Positions 1 through 11,060 of a stretch of 64,000 nt of DNA are shown here, piece after piece. The stretch lies in assembly GCA_004335835.1 (NCBI GenBank), contig RWJK01001977.1:62001-126000 (forward strand). Reading direction: 5' to 3'. The stretch comes from Scenedesmus sp. ARA3 (lineage: Eukaryota > Chlorophyta > Chlorophyceae > Sphaeropleales > Scenedesmaceae). The translations under genes were made by a program, and so were the position numbers. The first letter of the stretch is position 1; each line of letters opens with the position of its first letter. The notes beneath the pieces were generated by a model that did no database searches, had not been told where the DNA came from, and saw only the letters and a list, made by a program, of their open reading frames with translations.

Positions 1-498
1 GCTGCTTCTGCTGCAGCTTGCAATGTGTGCGGCACTGGAAGCGCGTGCTGGCAGCAAGGTCACCTAACCTGCAGGCAGGTGTGTGTTGATGCAGAGGTAG
101 CATGCAAGTGACCTGCAGAATGCAGGTGCACAGCAGAACAGTTGTGGTGCACACATGGGTGCATGTGCGCAGAGTTGCACAGCAGGCAGTGCTGTATGTC
201 CAGAACAAACTCAGCAGCAGTCAATGTATGTTACATGGGCTGTATCAGCCAGCAACAATCAGACTTTTGACCTGGATCCACACACCGCAACTGTCACACA
301 AAATGAAGTGAATCACACCTGAGACATGAGCCTGTACAGCATCAAGATCCAACATCGCTGCAGTCATGTAGCGAGTCACACAACTTTGCCTTACACCAAC
401 CTGTTGTTGGCGTTGCTGCCATGCCACTCCCAGGTGCAACACCAGGACCCACGGAAAGCACAGCTTATGCCACGCCAGCGCAAGGTGATTGTGGATGC
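1..498. other. gene-free stretch at window edge
   Basis: No convincing coding signal on either strand. The short ORFs here lack recognisable motifs and mostly read low-complexity or shadow frames. It may hold the 3' untranslated part of the leftward ORF that stops at 499. Confidence 0.4.
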
Positions 499-1545
499 TC
501 ACTTTGCAGGGGTTGCCAGCTGCATGCCATGGTCCTCAGCAGGCATCAGCACCTGCTCCTTTCCAGTGGCTTGCAGTCTGTTGTTGGCCACTTGCAGCCT
601 CTCAAGCAGCTGCACCTTCTCCGCTGCCAGCTGCGCGTTCTCAGCTGCCAACACCCCCATGTCATCAACCAGCTGTGAGTTCTCATCCACCAGCTTGCGC
701 ACCACTATGTCATCAACTGCATCCTCCTCACCCTCATCTGGCTGCTGCCGCTTCCTGCTTGCAGGCAGCTTGTTGCCATTTGCCTGAAAGATCAGCGCCT
801 CCTTGATGAACCACTGGAACCTGAAGCTCCAGCTGTTGGACACTGTTGCATCAGGCTGACTGCGGTCATTGGCGGCAGCCTGGAGGGCGTGCTCCACCAG
901 CTTGCGCACTGCCGCGCAGCTGGGGCCGTTCATCACTCCTGTCCTAGGGTCCTTAGCCAGGTGCACCATGTAGCTGATGATGAAGACTGCATGCTGAATG
1001 TCTGCAGTTTCTGGGTCGTAGGTGGGTGCCTCGCCTTCTACCGCAGCAGGGGTGATGTCGCCTGCGCTGAGTCCATCATCTATGGCTGCCAGCAGCTCTG
1101 TAGAGGCCAGCTTATACCAGCCCTCGCTGTTGCGCTTGTTGGGAGTCCGGTGATCTGTGATTGACTGTATGACCTGCGCTGCGCGTGCCTTGAGCTGCCT
1201 GTTGTGGTTTAGTTTGGGCACCACCTGCTCGTACAGCTGCTCCTTGGTGTGAGGGCACAGGCCATGGTAGGTTGTGTACAGGTTGTGGGCAGGCTGGTAC
1301 CTTGCCATTTGTTTCTTGAAGTTGTCCAGATCATGCACAGTGAGCTGCTCTGCTGCTGCATTAGCCTCCCAAATGGCATCAAAGGCAGCAGGATCGCTGC
1401 AGTATAGGCGCCGCCATGTGGCCTGATCTTGCACCCATGCCTCCTCACGTCCCTTGAATGTTCTCATTACGTGTATCACGTTATTCGTATAGGCAAGTAG
1501 TTCTTTAGATTCTCTCTGCGCCCCTTTCTGCCCTAGGGATTGCAC
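499..1545 (-). CDS. uncharacterised 348-residue protein with C-terminal coiled coil
   Basis: I do not recognise this protein. It is one uninterrupted frame of 348 codons, unlike the intron-rich genes around it, and its amino-acid mix looks like real protein rather than CAG low complexity. Residues about 25-60 are rich in Trp and charged residues (GREEAWVQDQATWRRLYC). A helical middle part follows, then a basic-acidic patch (SRKRQQPDEGEEDAVDD) near residue 265. The last 70 residues show a heptad-like Leu/Asn/Gln/Glu pattern (ENAQLAAEKVQLLERLQV) typical of a coiled coil. No catalytic motif, signal peptide or membrane segment is visible. A single-exon ORF with a DNA-binding-like basic patch and coiled coil could be a domesticated or mobile-element gene, but nothing proves this. 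Start chosen as the first Met of the frame; upstream splicing is not excluded. Confidence 0.5.
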   Translation of the reverse strand: MQSLGQKGAQRESKELLAYTNNVIHVMRTFKGREEAWVQDQATWRRLYCSDPAAFDAIWEANAAAEQLTVHDLDNFKKQMARYQPAHNLYTTYHGLCPHTKEQLYEQVVPKLNHNRQLKARAAQVIQSITDHRTPNKRNSEGWYKLASTELLAAIDDGLSAGDITPAAVEGEAPTYDPETADIQHAVFIISYMVHLAKDPRTGVMNGPSCAAVRKLVEHALQAAANDRSQPDATVSNSWSFRFQWFIKEALIFQANGNKLPASRKRQQPDEGEEDAVDDIVVRKLVDENSQLVDDMGVLAAENAQLAAEKVQLLERLQVANNRLQATGKEQVLMPAEDHGMQLATPAK

Positions 1546-2567
1546 GCATCAGAGAGGATTGTAGCCATTCTAGGCAATATGGATTGTGCAGACGGCCATT
1601 CGCATTGCAGAGACTGAAACTGCATTGCACAGACGACGACTCGCAGACAGTGGATCTGAACAGCCACGAGTGGATTGCAAAGACACTAAAAAGGATTGTC
1701 AAGATCTCATAGGACCCCTAGAGGCCTTAAGTGACTGTTTTGAGGGGGACTTAAGGCAAGGAGAGTATGGCACATGGGGGCTGTACACAGGGGTGTGCTC
1801 AAGTGCCTTTGGCAGGGGGCTTCTCTGGCCTTAAGTCACAACAATAGGACTTAAGGCAATATGAATACATTTTATGCTGTTACAAGGGGCGCCTCAGGCC
1901 TCTTACATGCCAAACTCACTACTGCCTCTGTCCCCAGTCAATCTTGTGATTCTTTGAAGTTTCACTGGAGCCCCAGAAGGGCTATGATGATGCACATCAT
2001 GATAAACAATGATCCTTATAAGGTTAATCAACACGCACCAGCACAGCAGCAGCCTGCACTCTAGCTGGCACTGGCACTGACTTCCTGCCCCTATTCTAAA
2101 CTAGAGGCGAGGACGAGGCGCAGCGAAGCATCTATCCTGAGGTGTGCGTCTGGTGTAGCAGCCTGTGCATGTGCTGCAGCGCCGTGCGTCTGATCCTTCG
2201 CCACTAAACCGTAACGCATATGTTGCCCACACGAGTATCAACAAACCGTTCGTACAGTCACCTCGCTTGCCACTGGAGCATCAGCAGCATTAAGAGAGTT
2301 TCAACGTGCATGCGGGCATACATTGCAAGCACAATGCAACATAATGCTGCCTAGGCTGCAGGCCTGCATGCAGCTTCCAAACGTGTGAAGGCTCAAACAG
2401 CAGCGAAGCGCTTCACCATGAAGCAGCTGCATGCCCACGAGCACTGCGCATGACAGCACACTGCACTACAGCACACCACACTCCTGGCGTGCGCAGCATT
2501 GAACTGCGTAACAGCCACGCGCAAAACCAACCCTGCAGCTACACCGCACAGTGGCAAGAGGCAAGAC
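1546..2567. other. intergenic region
   Basis: About 1 kb between the orphan ORF and the repeats behind OEP64. It contains the ccttaag hairpin pair (1723-1857) and otherwise no gene I can support. It could carry the 5' flank of the orphan ORF. Confidence 0.4.
1723..1857. repeat. pair of inverted-repeat hairpins with identical arms
   Basis: The arm ggccttaagt occurs at 1723-1732 and again at 1827-1836. Its complement acttaaggc occurs at 1749-1757 and 1849-1857. Each arm/complement pair can fold into a short hairpin with a loop of about 12-16 nt, and the outermost arms would also pair across 135 bp. This resembles a tiny foldback element, or two sites for one factor. No flanking target-site duplication was identified. 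Confidence 0.5.
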
Positions 2568-3335
2568 CACAGTGCGGCGCTGGGCCGTTGGCTATGCAGC
2601 TACGGCTGAGCTGACCAAAAAACAACGATGACGATGTTGATGCAAGCTTGAGCAAACCAAGCAAAGCATCACACAGCGCCCGCACGCCGTGCTTTATACG
2701 GCCGCAGCTTCCCGCTCGGCTCAATCGTCAGCTCCCGCCCCTCAGGCCCCACAATCACAGGCGCGCCCCGCGGCCCCGATACAGCCTGGCCATTCTGGCC
2801 CAGCACCACAGACAACCAACACCACAGTGCGGCGCAGGGCCGTTGAATTTGTCGTTATGGCTGGGCGACAACAACCACAACGATGACGATGCAACATCAA
2901 GCTTGGGCTCACAAGCAAAGCATGACACAGCGCCCGCCCGCCGCGCCTTGTACGGCCGCAGCTTGCCGGTCGGCTCAATCGTCAGCTCCCGCCCATCTGG
3001 CCCCACAATCACAGGCTCGCCCCGCAGCCCCGATATAACCTGGCCATTCTGGCCCAGCACCACAGACATGCAAGACCACAGTGCGGCGCAGGGCCGTTGA
3101 CTGTGTAGCTACGGCTGAGCTGACGTCAACACAATGATGACGATGAAACATCAAGCTTGGGCTCACAAGCAAAGCATCACACAGCGCCCGCGCGCCGTGC
3201 CTTATACGGCCGCAGCTTGCCGGTCGGCTCAATCGTCAGCTCCCGCCCATCAGGCCCCACAATCACAGGCTCGCCCCGTGGCCCCGATACAGCCTGGCCA
3301 TTCTGACCAAGCACCACAGACATGCCTCCGCTGCG
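2568..3335 (-). repeat. three tandem copies of the OEP64 terminal coding segment
   Basis: A unit of about 254-255 bp is present three times; the marker agtgcggcgc starts at 2571, 2826 and 3080. Each unit encodes on the minus strand a variant of the protein's C-terminus (GEPVIVGPDGRELTIEPTGK). Only the copy nearest the gene ends in the stop at 3177-3179 that closes the main frame; in the middle copy the corresponding TGA has become TCA. The two outer copies therefore lie in the presumed 3' UTR. Confidence 0.85.
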
Positions 3336-6300
3336 CAGCATCTCCGCAAGCTGCTCCTCCTCACTACCGGCCCCATCCATCAGCCCACCACCCAGCCCAC
3401 CACCTGGCGCGCCAGGTGCAATGTAGCCGCCGGGCATCTCGCCGTATCCACCGCCACCACCCATGCCTGATGCGGCGGCGGCAGCAGCAGCAGCAGCCTG
3501 CATCGCGCGTGGATCAAAGTCCCCCAGCTCTCCAGATGCCAGCAGCTGCGCAGCAGTCGCAGGGTCCAGATCTGCAAGCTGTGGCGGCAGGCCGGGGAGT
3601 GCGGCACCGCTGCCGGAGTTGGCTGCTGCCGCTGCTGCTGCCAGCGTGTGCTGGCGGCGCGTCTGCTCCATGTCTTGCTCCTGCTGCTGCAGGGCCTGCA
3701 TGTGGGGTGTGAGGTGCGGCGCAGCACATGTTGGGTGAGATATTGGTGTAAAACCATGCGACCACGAAGGCATAGATTGCATGCAAAACAGACTCAGTAA
3801 ATAGGCCTACATACATCATGCCTCAACAGCGTATGTCAAGTGTATGTGCGCTTGAGGCTACAATACGTATATTGCTGTGATTTGACGTACCCAACCCACA
3901 ACCCCACCTTGAGCTCCTCCCGGGCCTGCCTGTTGTTGGGCTCCGCTGACAGCACCTCGCGGAAGTCGCTGCGCACACAACCCACCCCTGCTGATGCCGA
4001 AACCCCACACCACAGCCCTTGCTTGCAAAAGCCACAACACCTCCCTACAAACCGCACCTCGCGCTCCTCCTCCCTGCAAAACCAGCCAGCACCAGCACAT
4101 CCCTGTTGGCCAGCACGACCCCACAGCCTGTACCCGTCCAAAACACAGCTACAACACCCCAACAAACTTACTAACCGCACCTTGAGCTCCTCCCGCGCCT
4201 GCCTGTTGTTGGGCTCCGCAGACAGCACCTCGCGGAAGTCGCTGCGCAGACGGATCACCCCTGCTAATGCCAAAAGCCCACACCACAGCCCTTGCATTCA
4301 AATGCCACAACACCTCCCTACAAACCGCACCTCGCGCTCCTCTCTGCAAAGCCAGCCAGCACACATATCCCTGCTGAACAGCACACCCCACAGCATGCAA
4401 CCCGCCACAATACAGCCACAACACCATTTACACACACATCAATTAGCAAGCTTGCAAATAGCTAACGCACCTTGAGCTCCTCCCGCGCCTGCCTGTTGTT
4501 GGGCTCTGCAGACAGCACCTCCCTGAAGTCGCTGCGCGCAGCGCGCAGGTCTCCCTTGTGCATGCGCGCTGTGCCGCGCCGCAGCAGCGCCTTCACACGG
4601 TCCTGCGGCGCTAGCTGCGGGGAGGCCAGCGCGCGGTTGCAGTCTGCCTCTGCTGCCTCAAAGCTGTGTAAGGCAGGGTGTTGTGGAGTGGAGATGGCAG
4701 GCAGTATGGGGCAGTGTCAGCGATATGGGACAGACTTCATGTGCGCCGGGGGGAGCAACGGCTCGCTTGCCAATCACCACGCAGCAAACACCCACACCTG
4801 CAGCCTCCCTGCCCTGCCAGCCACACCCACACCCTCCATGCACCCACCTAAACCCTTTTCAATATCTAAAACGCCGGAAAACACAACATGCCAGCCGGCA
4901 GGAAACTGTACTTCCCGCTAGCGTGCCGCTGGCATCCCCCTTCGCGATCCTTGCCGTCTGCCTTCTGCGCACCCACCTGAACACCTTCAGGTACGCCATC
5001 GCCCTGTTGTTTGCGTACACGGGGTGCCCTGGGTGCAGCTTCAGTGCTTCGCTGTAGGCCTTGATGGCCTCCATGAAGCGGCCCACACACGCCCACACTG
5101 CACCATGCTAGCTTGCAGGAAACTGCAAAATGCTTGTTTGCAGGAAACCAGGGCCTGAGAGTTTGCAGGAAACCGCAACCACTGCGAGCTTGCAGAAAAC
5201 CGCACCACATCATCCATCCGCGCACCCACCTGAACACTTTCAGGTATGCCATGGCCCTGTTGTTTGCGTACACGTGGTGCCCCGGGTGCAGCTTCAGCGC
5301 CTCGCTGTAGGCCTTGATGGCCTCCATGAAGCGGCCCACACACGCCCCACTAAACCATGCTTGCTTGCAGGAGACCGCAACATGCTTGTTTGCAGGAAAC
5401 CAGGGACTGACAGTTTGCAGGAAACCACACCCACTGCGAGCTTGCAGAAAACCGCACCACATCATCCATCCGCGCACCCACCTGAACACCTTCAGGTATG
5501 CCATGGCCCTGTTGTTTGCGTACACGGGATGCCCGGGGTGCAGCTTCAGCGCCTCGCTGTAGGCCTTGATGGCTTCCATGAAGCGGCCCGCTTTGAAAGC
5601 CTCATTTCCACGCGCCTTGGCTTTCTCCGCCCGCTCCGCGCGCTTGGCATCCACCTGCGGGTATGCATATGTACAAGTCTTTGTGGCGGCATCATGAGCA
5701 TCCAGCGCTATCAAGGAAGTTTGAGCAGGATTGACACAGCAGGAGCTGCAGTGGTGCGGCAGCGTATCTGTTGTCCACAAGAGTGCCCTCTCAGATCCAT
5801 AGCTTCCTATGCCCTACTGCCATCTGCAATCACCTGAATGTCCTGGCTGCTGCGCCTGCCTGCAGCTGCAGCACCCTTGGCGCCTGCCTTGCCCTTGCCT
5901 GCTGCGCTGCCTGCCTTTGCTGCAGCTGCTGCTGCCGTCTCCGCAGCTGCCTGCTGCCTAATCTTTGCCAGCTCCTCCTGCAGCAGCACAGCAGGAAGCA
6001 CAGCAAGGCAGCAAGGTTGCTGGAGCATTGCTTGGGCTAAGTTCGCCTGCTGCCGGACCAGGCGCAAGCATACGCCTTTGAATCTGCATACGCTGGTGGC
6101 CTGAGCTCAGCAATGCATCAGCTGCATGCACCAAACACACAGACAACCAATTGCAACACTCATCCACCACACTCTACTTAGGCTGCAGCAGCTGGCGCCA
6201 CAATCAAACCCCCCAAACCCACCTGCACATGCGGCATCAGCTTGTCTGCTACAGCCAGCAGCCGCTGGTCAGTCCTGCTCTGCCCAAACATGCACAGCCC

Positions 6301-9013
6301 CAGGGGAGCCCCATCCGGTAACTTCCCCACTGGAAGCACCACGCAGGGGCAGCCGCCCAGTGCTGTAATGGCAGCAAAGGCATGTGCACGCGCAAGCCAG
6401 GCCTGCTGCACGGCTGCGGGTGCATCTAGCCGGGGCGGGGCGGAAGGCACGCAGGGCGCGACGACCACCACATCCTTCTTGACTGCACCTTTCAGGACGT
6501 CCTGCAGCAGAGGAGAGGAACCACGTGTTTGAAGCGGCAGCATGATGTAAGGATTCAGCGGAAGCAATGCTCCACTCCGCATGTACACGCGTCTGGTGCA
6601 CATATGATGCACATATGAGAGCCACCACTGGGAGGAGGCGCAATGACCACTGCATACGTAGCTGCTGCTGCTGCCATCGCTGCTGCTTCACAGCCATGCT
6701 GCGCACCTGCACCTCCTTTGCTATGTCCTGTGCCACCTTGAGCTCAGCCTGCGTTACTGCTGCGCCACTGCGCAGCGCATCAAGCACCATAGGATCCAGC
6801 TCCCCTAGTACCTGCTGCTGCAGCTGCTGCTGCTGCTCATCCCCGTCTGGCTGGTCTGCTGCTGTATTTGCCGCTGCCGCCACAGCTTCCTGCACGGCAG
6901 GCAAATAGCGTTGCGCTAGATCCGAGTGATACAGCAGCTGTGCAGCGCGAGTAATGGCACGTAGAACTGGCGGCAGCTGAGGGCCTGATTGAGGTGCCTC
7001 TGGTAGCTGCAGGCGGCGCCAGTTGTGTGTGTTGGCTTCCAGGAACTGCATCAGCTGCACGCTGCCGGCCTGCTCGTTGCCGGCCCACACCAGCACTGCA
7101 CGCTTCACTGCCAAGATGCCTGCAGCAGCAGCAGCAGCACCAGCAGCAGCAGTGAAAGGCCAAAATGTAAGGCCGACATATCTTTAGCTCCAAGCAAACG
7201 CTGCCACAACAATGCTGCCAGCAACCTCTGCCACACTTGCTGTGCAGTCTATGCACAACTCCACAGTCCATGCACTTGCTGCAGCAACTGCTATCACATT
7301 TGGCTAACAGCCCACATGGCAAAGTGCTGCTGCTGCAGCAGCAGTAACACTTGTTCGCACCTGGGCTCATCTCCACCTCACACAGCTGGAACAGATCCTC
7401 CGCCACCACCACCTGCGTCACCTCATGCCGCAAGTTTGCAGCGCCAGGCACGCCAAGGCACGAGCTCACCCTGCACAGCTGCCCAACCTCAGCCACCACA
7501 AACCCTAGCGGCTCGCCACCGCCGCCGCTGCTGCTGCCGCTGCCGCTGCGGCTGCTGCGCCAGCTGCCCGCGCCGGCGGCCGCACCAATCCCGCTGCTGC
7601 TGTCGCTGCTGCGGGCGCTGCCTGGCGTCGCGTCACCTGCTGCCACAGCTCCGGCATTACCGTTACTATCGCTGATCCTCGCGGCAGCGCTAGGATCTCC
7701 AGGTCCGAGTGTCCCAGGGGTGTACACAACGCCGCAGAGCCCCATGCATGCTGCCGGGATGCGCAGCGAACCCAGAAAGTCAGTACACACTGCCACATCA
7801 GCGTCCCCAACTGCTACTGCTGCTGCAGCACCGCTGGCGCCACCTCCGGCCACTCGGAATCGCCCCACAGGGTTGCGGATGTTAGCGCCAAGCGTTGGGT
7901 AGTTGCAGGGCTGCGTGGATCCTTGGCCTGTGATTGCTGCTCCGAGGTTGAGCAGCTTGCGGATGACAGGTGCAGGGTCTGCTGCCGGCTGCTGCTGCTG
8001 CCATAGCGAGGGCACGCCGCAGCCAACGACGCCACCCTGGAGTTTGAGAAGATTGAATGAAAAGAGTGAGGGGCCGACGAGGTGACGTGGCGAAAGAGTG
8101 AGGTGGCGTGACGGTGACGAGGCCAGATGCACTGACCTGAGGAATGTGTGAGCGACGCCTGCAGACTTAGGGGCCAGCAGCAGACAGTGCAGCACTACGA
8201 GTAGAGCATACGCGCTGAGCTGCAGCCTGGCTTGAGCAAGGCTGGCACATCCAGACAGGAACACGATGCCTGCTGATTGCAAGCAGCTGGCTGACATACA
8301 GCTGCTTGATGGGGTTCATTGGTTTCATTCGCACTTGCTGCCTTCACAAGTCAATCTTGACACAGTCTGCAATGCCACAGCCCTGTGCTGTCCGTACTCA
8401 CCGGCACTGCCACATTCTCAGCCACCACGCAGCGCATGCCATCCAAAAAGGAAGCCCTAGGGCTGGCAGTAGCTGGCGGATCCAACACATAGTCAGATGC
8501 ATACATCGCCAGTGTGGGCTCAGGTTCAACTGGCTCCGGCTGCTGCTGCTGTTGCTGCTGCTTGTCCTGCTGCTGCCGCTGCTTGCCGCCGCGCAGCCTG
8601 CGCAGCAGCCAGCGAAGGCTGACCAGCAGCAGCACTGCAGGAGCGAAGTACTTGATTGCTAGGGGCTGCGCAGTTTCCCAAAGGCTGCTGATAGCATTTG
8701 TGCTGCTGCTGCTGCTGCTGCTGCTGCCCCTGGAAGAGCATCTGCGCTTTGGTTGCTGCCGCTGCGTCTCTCCATCTGCTGGCAGAGCCTGCAGCTGCTG
8801 GCTGAGGCTGTCTGCTGCTGCAGCCTCTGTTCCTGCTGCTGCTACATCTGCTGCTCCTGCTGTGTCTAGTTCATCCTCTGTCTCTGCTTCATCAGGTGCT
8901 GTTGCTACCTCCTGTGAATCCTGGGGTGCCTGCAGGAGGGCACTGCTGCTGTGTGCTGCCCTTGTGCTGCCAGCAGTTGCAGCTGGGGGATGGTTGCGGC
9001 TGTGCGGGCTCAT
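3177..9013 (-). CDS. OEP64/Toc64-like outer envelope receptor: amidase-like domain plus TPR domain
   Basis: Plant OEP64/Toc64 sits in the plastid outer envelope and docks cytosolic Hsp90-bound preproteins through a TPR clamp; its amidase domain is inactive. The same order is seen here. An N-terminal low-complexity leader precedes a membrane segment (YFAPAVLLLVSLRWLLRRL, near 8620-8680). The amidase-like region follows (exons about 8036-7356, 7122-6707, 6501-6223), with VVVAEDLFQLC and GCPCVVLPVGKLPDGAPLGL as in the family. Then come an Ala/Lys linker (5977-5836) and TPRs (about 5654-5483 and 4663-4471). The clamp residues look intact: KARGN, YANNRA and VKALLRRGTA. In the amidase signature the nucleophile-position Ser is kept (TDFLGSLRIP), but the GGSSGGS loop reads GGGASGA. 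The last exon (3698-3177) adds a Gly/Ala-rich tail ending in GKLRPYKARRAGAV. Start at 9013 (MSPHSRN) or seven codons upstream. Three blocks of this gene are tandemly copied into introns and the 3' UTR. Family confident; plastid rather than mitochondrial location inferred. Confidence 0.82.
3907..4545 (-). repeat. three copies of a TPR exon end with its splice donor (OEP64)
   Basis: The sequence encoding DFREVLSAEPNNRQAREELK followed by a GT donor occurs as the genuine exon end (about 4545-4471) and as two further copies downstream in the intron (about 4250-4181 and 3975-3908). Marker ccttgagctcctcc begins at 4470, 4180 and 3907, so the periods are about 290 and 273 bp. The intron between copies is duplicated along with the exon piece. 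Confidence 0.85.
4975..5600 (-). repeat. three copies of a TPR exon with its splice donor (OEP64)
   Basis: The exon encoding GRFMEAIKAYSEALKLHPGH and YANNRAMAYLKVFR plus its donor is genuine at 5600-5483 and repeated at about 5339-5231 and 5087-4978; marker acctgaacac starts at 5480, 5228 and 4975 (periods 252 and 253 bp). The extra copies begin inside the exon at GGCCGC and have no AG acceptor there. Copies one and two are in the same frame with no stop between them; the third is frame-shifted. The intervening intron contains a shorter sub-repeat around tttgcaggaaacc. Confidence 0.88.
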
Positions 9014-9034
9014 CCTGCACAAGGCAACAAGCAA

Positions 9035-11060
9035 TGCATGCAGTGGGCACGAATGCAGCAGTGATCAGACTTGCTGCGTGGTGGGTGGGCGCCCAATGAA
9101 CATGATCTGTACGTGTGTTTGACGCCTGCAAATTTATGTGCCATTGCTGAATATTTCAAAACGTCATATTGCAAGTAGTTTACCTTACGTTTCACGCATG
9201 CAAGCGCCACTGCAAGCGCCAGGCTACACGTCTGCTCCTTCTGTCTTCCAGAAGCAGTCAGCAAACAGCTGTGCTTCAGTGTATGAATTAGTTTTGATAC
9301 GGACCAATATATATATATCCAACCGCATTGTTCGTCAGCCAACTTTTGCTGTTCCTTTCGGCAGTTTACCAGCCACGTAACAGTGGTTCAAAAAGCAAGT
9401 CACTCTGGGCTGCAGTGCAGATTTGTACTGCAGATCAAGCAGCGAACGCTTGCAATTGCCTCACGCCACCACACACGACAACATTGACTTTCAGCAGGCA
9501 GCTCTTAGCTGAGTTACAAGAGTACGGCGTGAGCTAGACCTCCTGCTGCTGCTGCTGCTGCAAATGTTGCTCCCCTCCACATGCCACCACCACCCGTCAC
9601 CTATGCCAGCCTTGCCATCAGCCTTGTCTGGTGCGCTTGTAGTCTGGTGCAACACGAACCTGGTAGCATCAGCATGATGGCAGCAGCCTGCTTAGCATAC
9701 ACATGGTCAACATCAAGCACACTTGCATAACAATCCAGGCAGCATGCAGGGCCTGCATGTGACAATTTGACAATCAAAGCCTTATGCCTTGACACAACAA
9801 AATGGGGTGAATAGAAGCAGTCCATGCAGTTGTTAACGCTGTGCACTCTGCTGCAAGTGGTTGTCAAACATTCAGAAAGAACCCTGAACTCAGGTGCAAC
9901 TCGCAATGTCACATGATCCCATCACCACCTGCCGCATGCATACAAGTCAGCAACGCTGCAGCCATTACTAGGTACGCCAACCCCTGAAGCCTGCCACTGC
10001 TACAAACAGAAGGAGCGATTGCCACTTGTGCCAGCGGTGTTGGCAGTCTCAGTCTCTGGCACTGCCTTGTGTCACACAAGGCCACGGTGGCACGGCCTGC
10101 ACAACAACCAGCCAACTTCAATGCCATGCTATATGCACAGATCGAATGTATGTCGATCCAATGATCAACCTGCAGACAAGCACTGCATGGCACGCAGCAT
10201 ACGACATCCCAGCAAAACAACCAGCGCATACTGCAACACACCATAACCACTCACAACGCTAGCGCTCACTGCAGGAAAAGGCGGCTGCACAAGGTCGGCA
10301 GCAAAGCCGCCAGCATGTTTCCTGCAAGGTGGCGGTCAACACATGCATGAATGCAATGACTCTGTCGAGTACAGCCGCCAGCTTCCTGCAAGCATACTTG
10401 AATAGCAAAAGCAACACAATGCACACACCGCGCAGCTACGTAAAAAGACGTGGGAGAGCCGAGGGGTGGTGAATCTCACACGCAACCTGCAAAGGGAGCA
10501 AGGGCGCCAGTGTCGGGAGCCTGCCATAACACCTCTCGATTGGCCTGCGAACCCAGCAACAAGCAGCAGCACGTCACAACCAGGCAGCACACCAGATTGT
10601 AGCTGCACTGTCGCTGCCTATCATTCGTCCCAGATCACTGGGACACCAATAGCTGCTTGCTGCGCAACTACTGTGCTCTGCCTCTGTACCAAATGAAAGC
10701 ACGTGGCACATGCCTGCCTGCAGCCAGCAAAACTGCGGCAGCAGCACTGCCTGCATTGTACCGCAGTGTACCGCAGCGTTGCCAGCAACCTCTTGTGGCC
10801 AACCCGCAGCAGCAGACGCTCCTCCAGCTCAGCTCTCCGCAGCAGCACCACATCTTTTACTGCCTGCGGCACAAGAGAGGCTCAATAGCGACGCTGCTGC
10901 TGCTGCTGCTGCTGCTACAGCTCTCCACAGCCAGCAAACTGCTTCTGTCTGTTACCGGCGACCAGTTTTGACGCGCCATCGCTCAGGGCCAGCACTCTTC
11001 TGCAGCGTTTTGAAGGCAACTGCTTGCTTGCTGTAGCGCCCTGCAGCTGCAATTTCAGGC
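9035..11060. other. intergenic region between OEP64 and RBM39
   Basis: No supported gene. It contains an AT-rich TATA-like run near 9308 (ccaatatatatatatcc), CTG/CAG runs at about 9540-9560 and 10893-10916, and otherwise unique sequence. It should include the OEP64 promoter (right-hand side of that gene) and the RBM39 3' UTR. The ORFs here are short and motif-free. Confidence 0.4.

Noticed and set aside
3836..4427. CRISPR-like alternation of repeats in OEP64 introns
   Set aside because: The repeated parts are pieces of a TPR exon and its intron, and the sequence is nuclear eukaryotic.
6269..8297. Long minus-strand frames as separate proteins
   Set aside because: They join OEP64 exons with read-through intron sequence; the amidase-like parts belong to one spliced gene.
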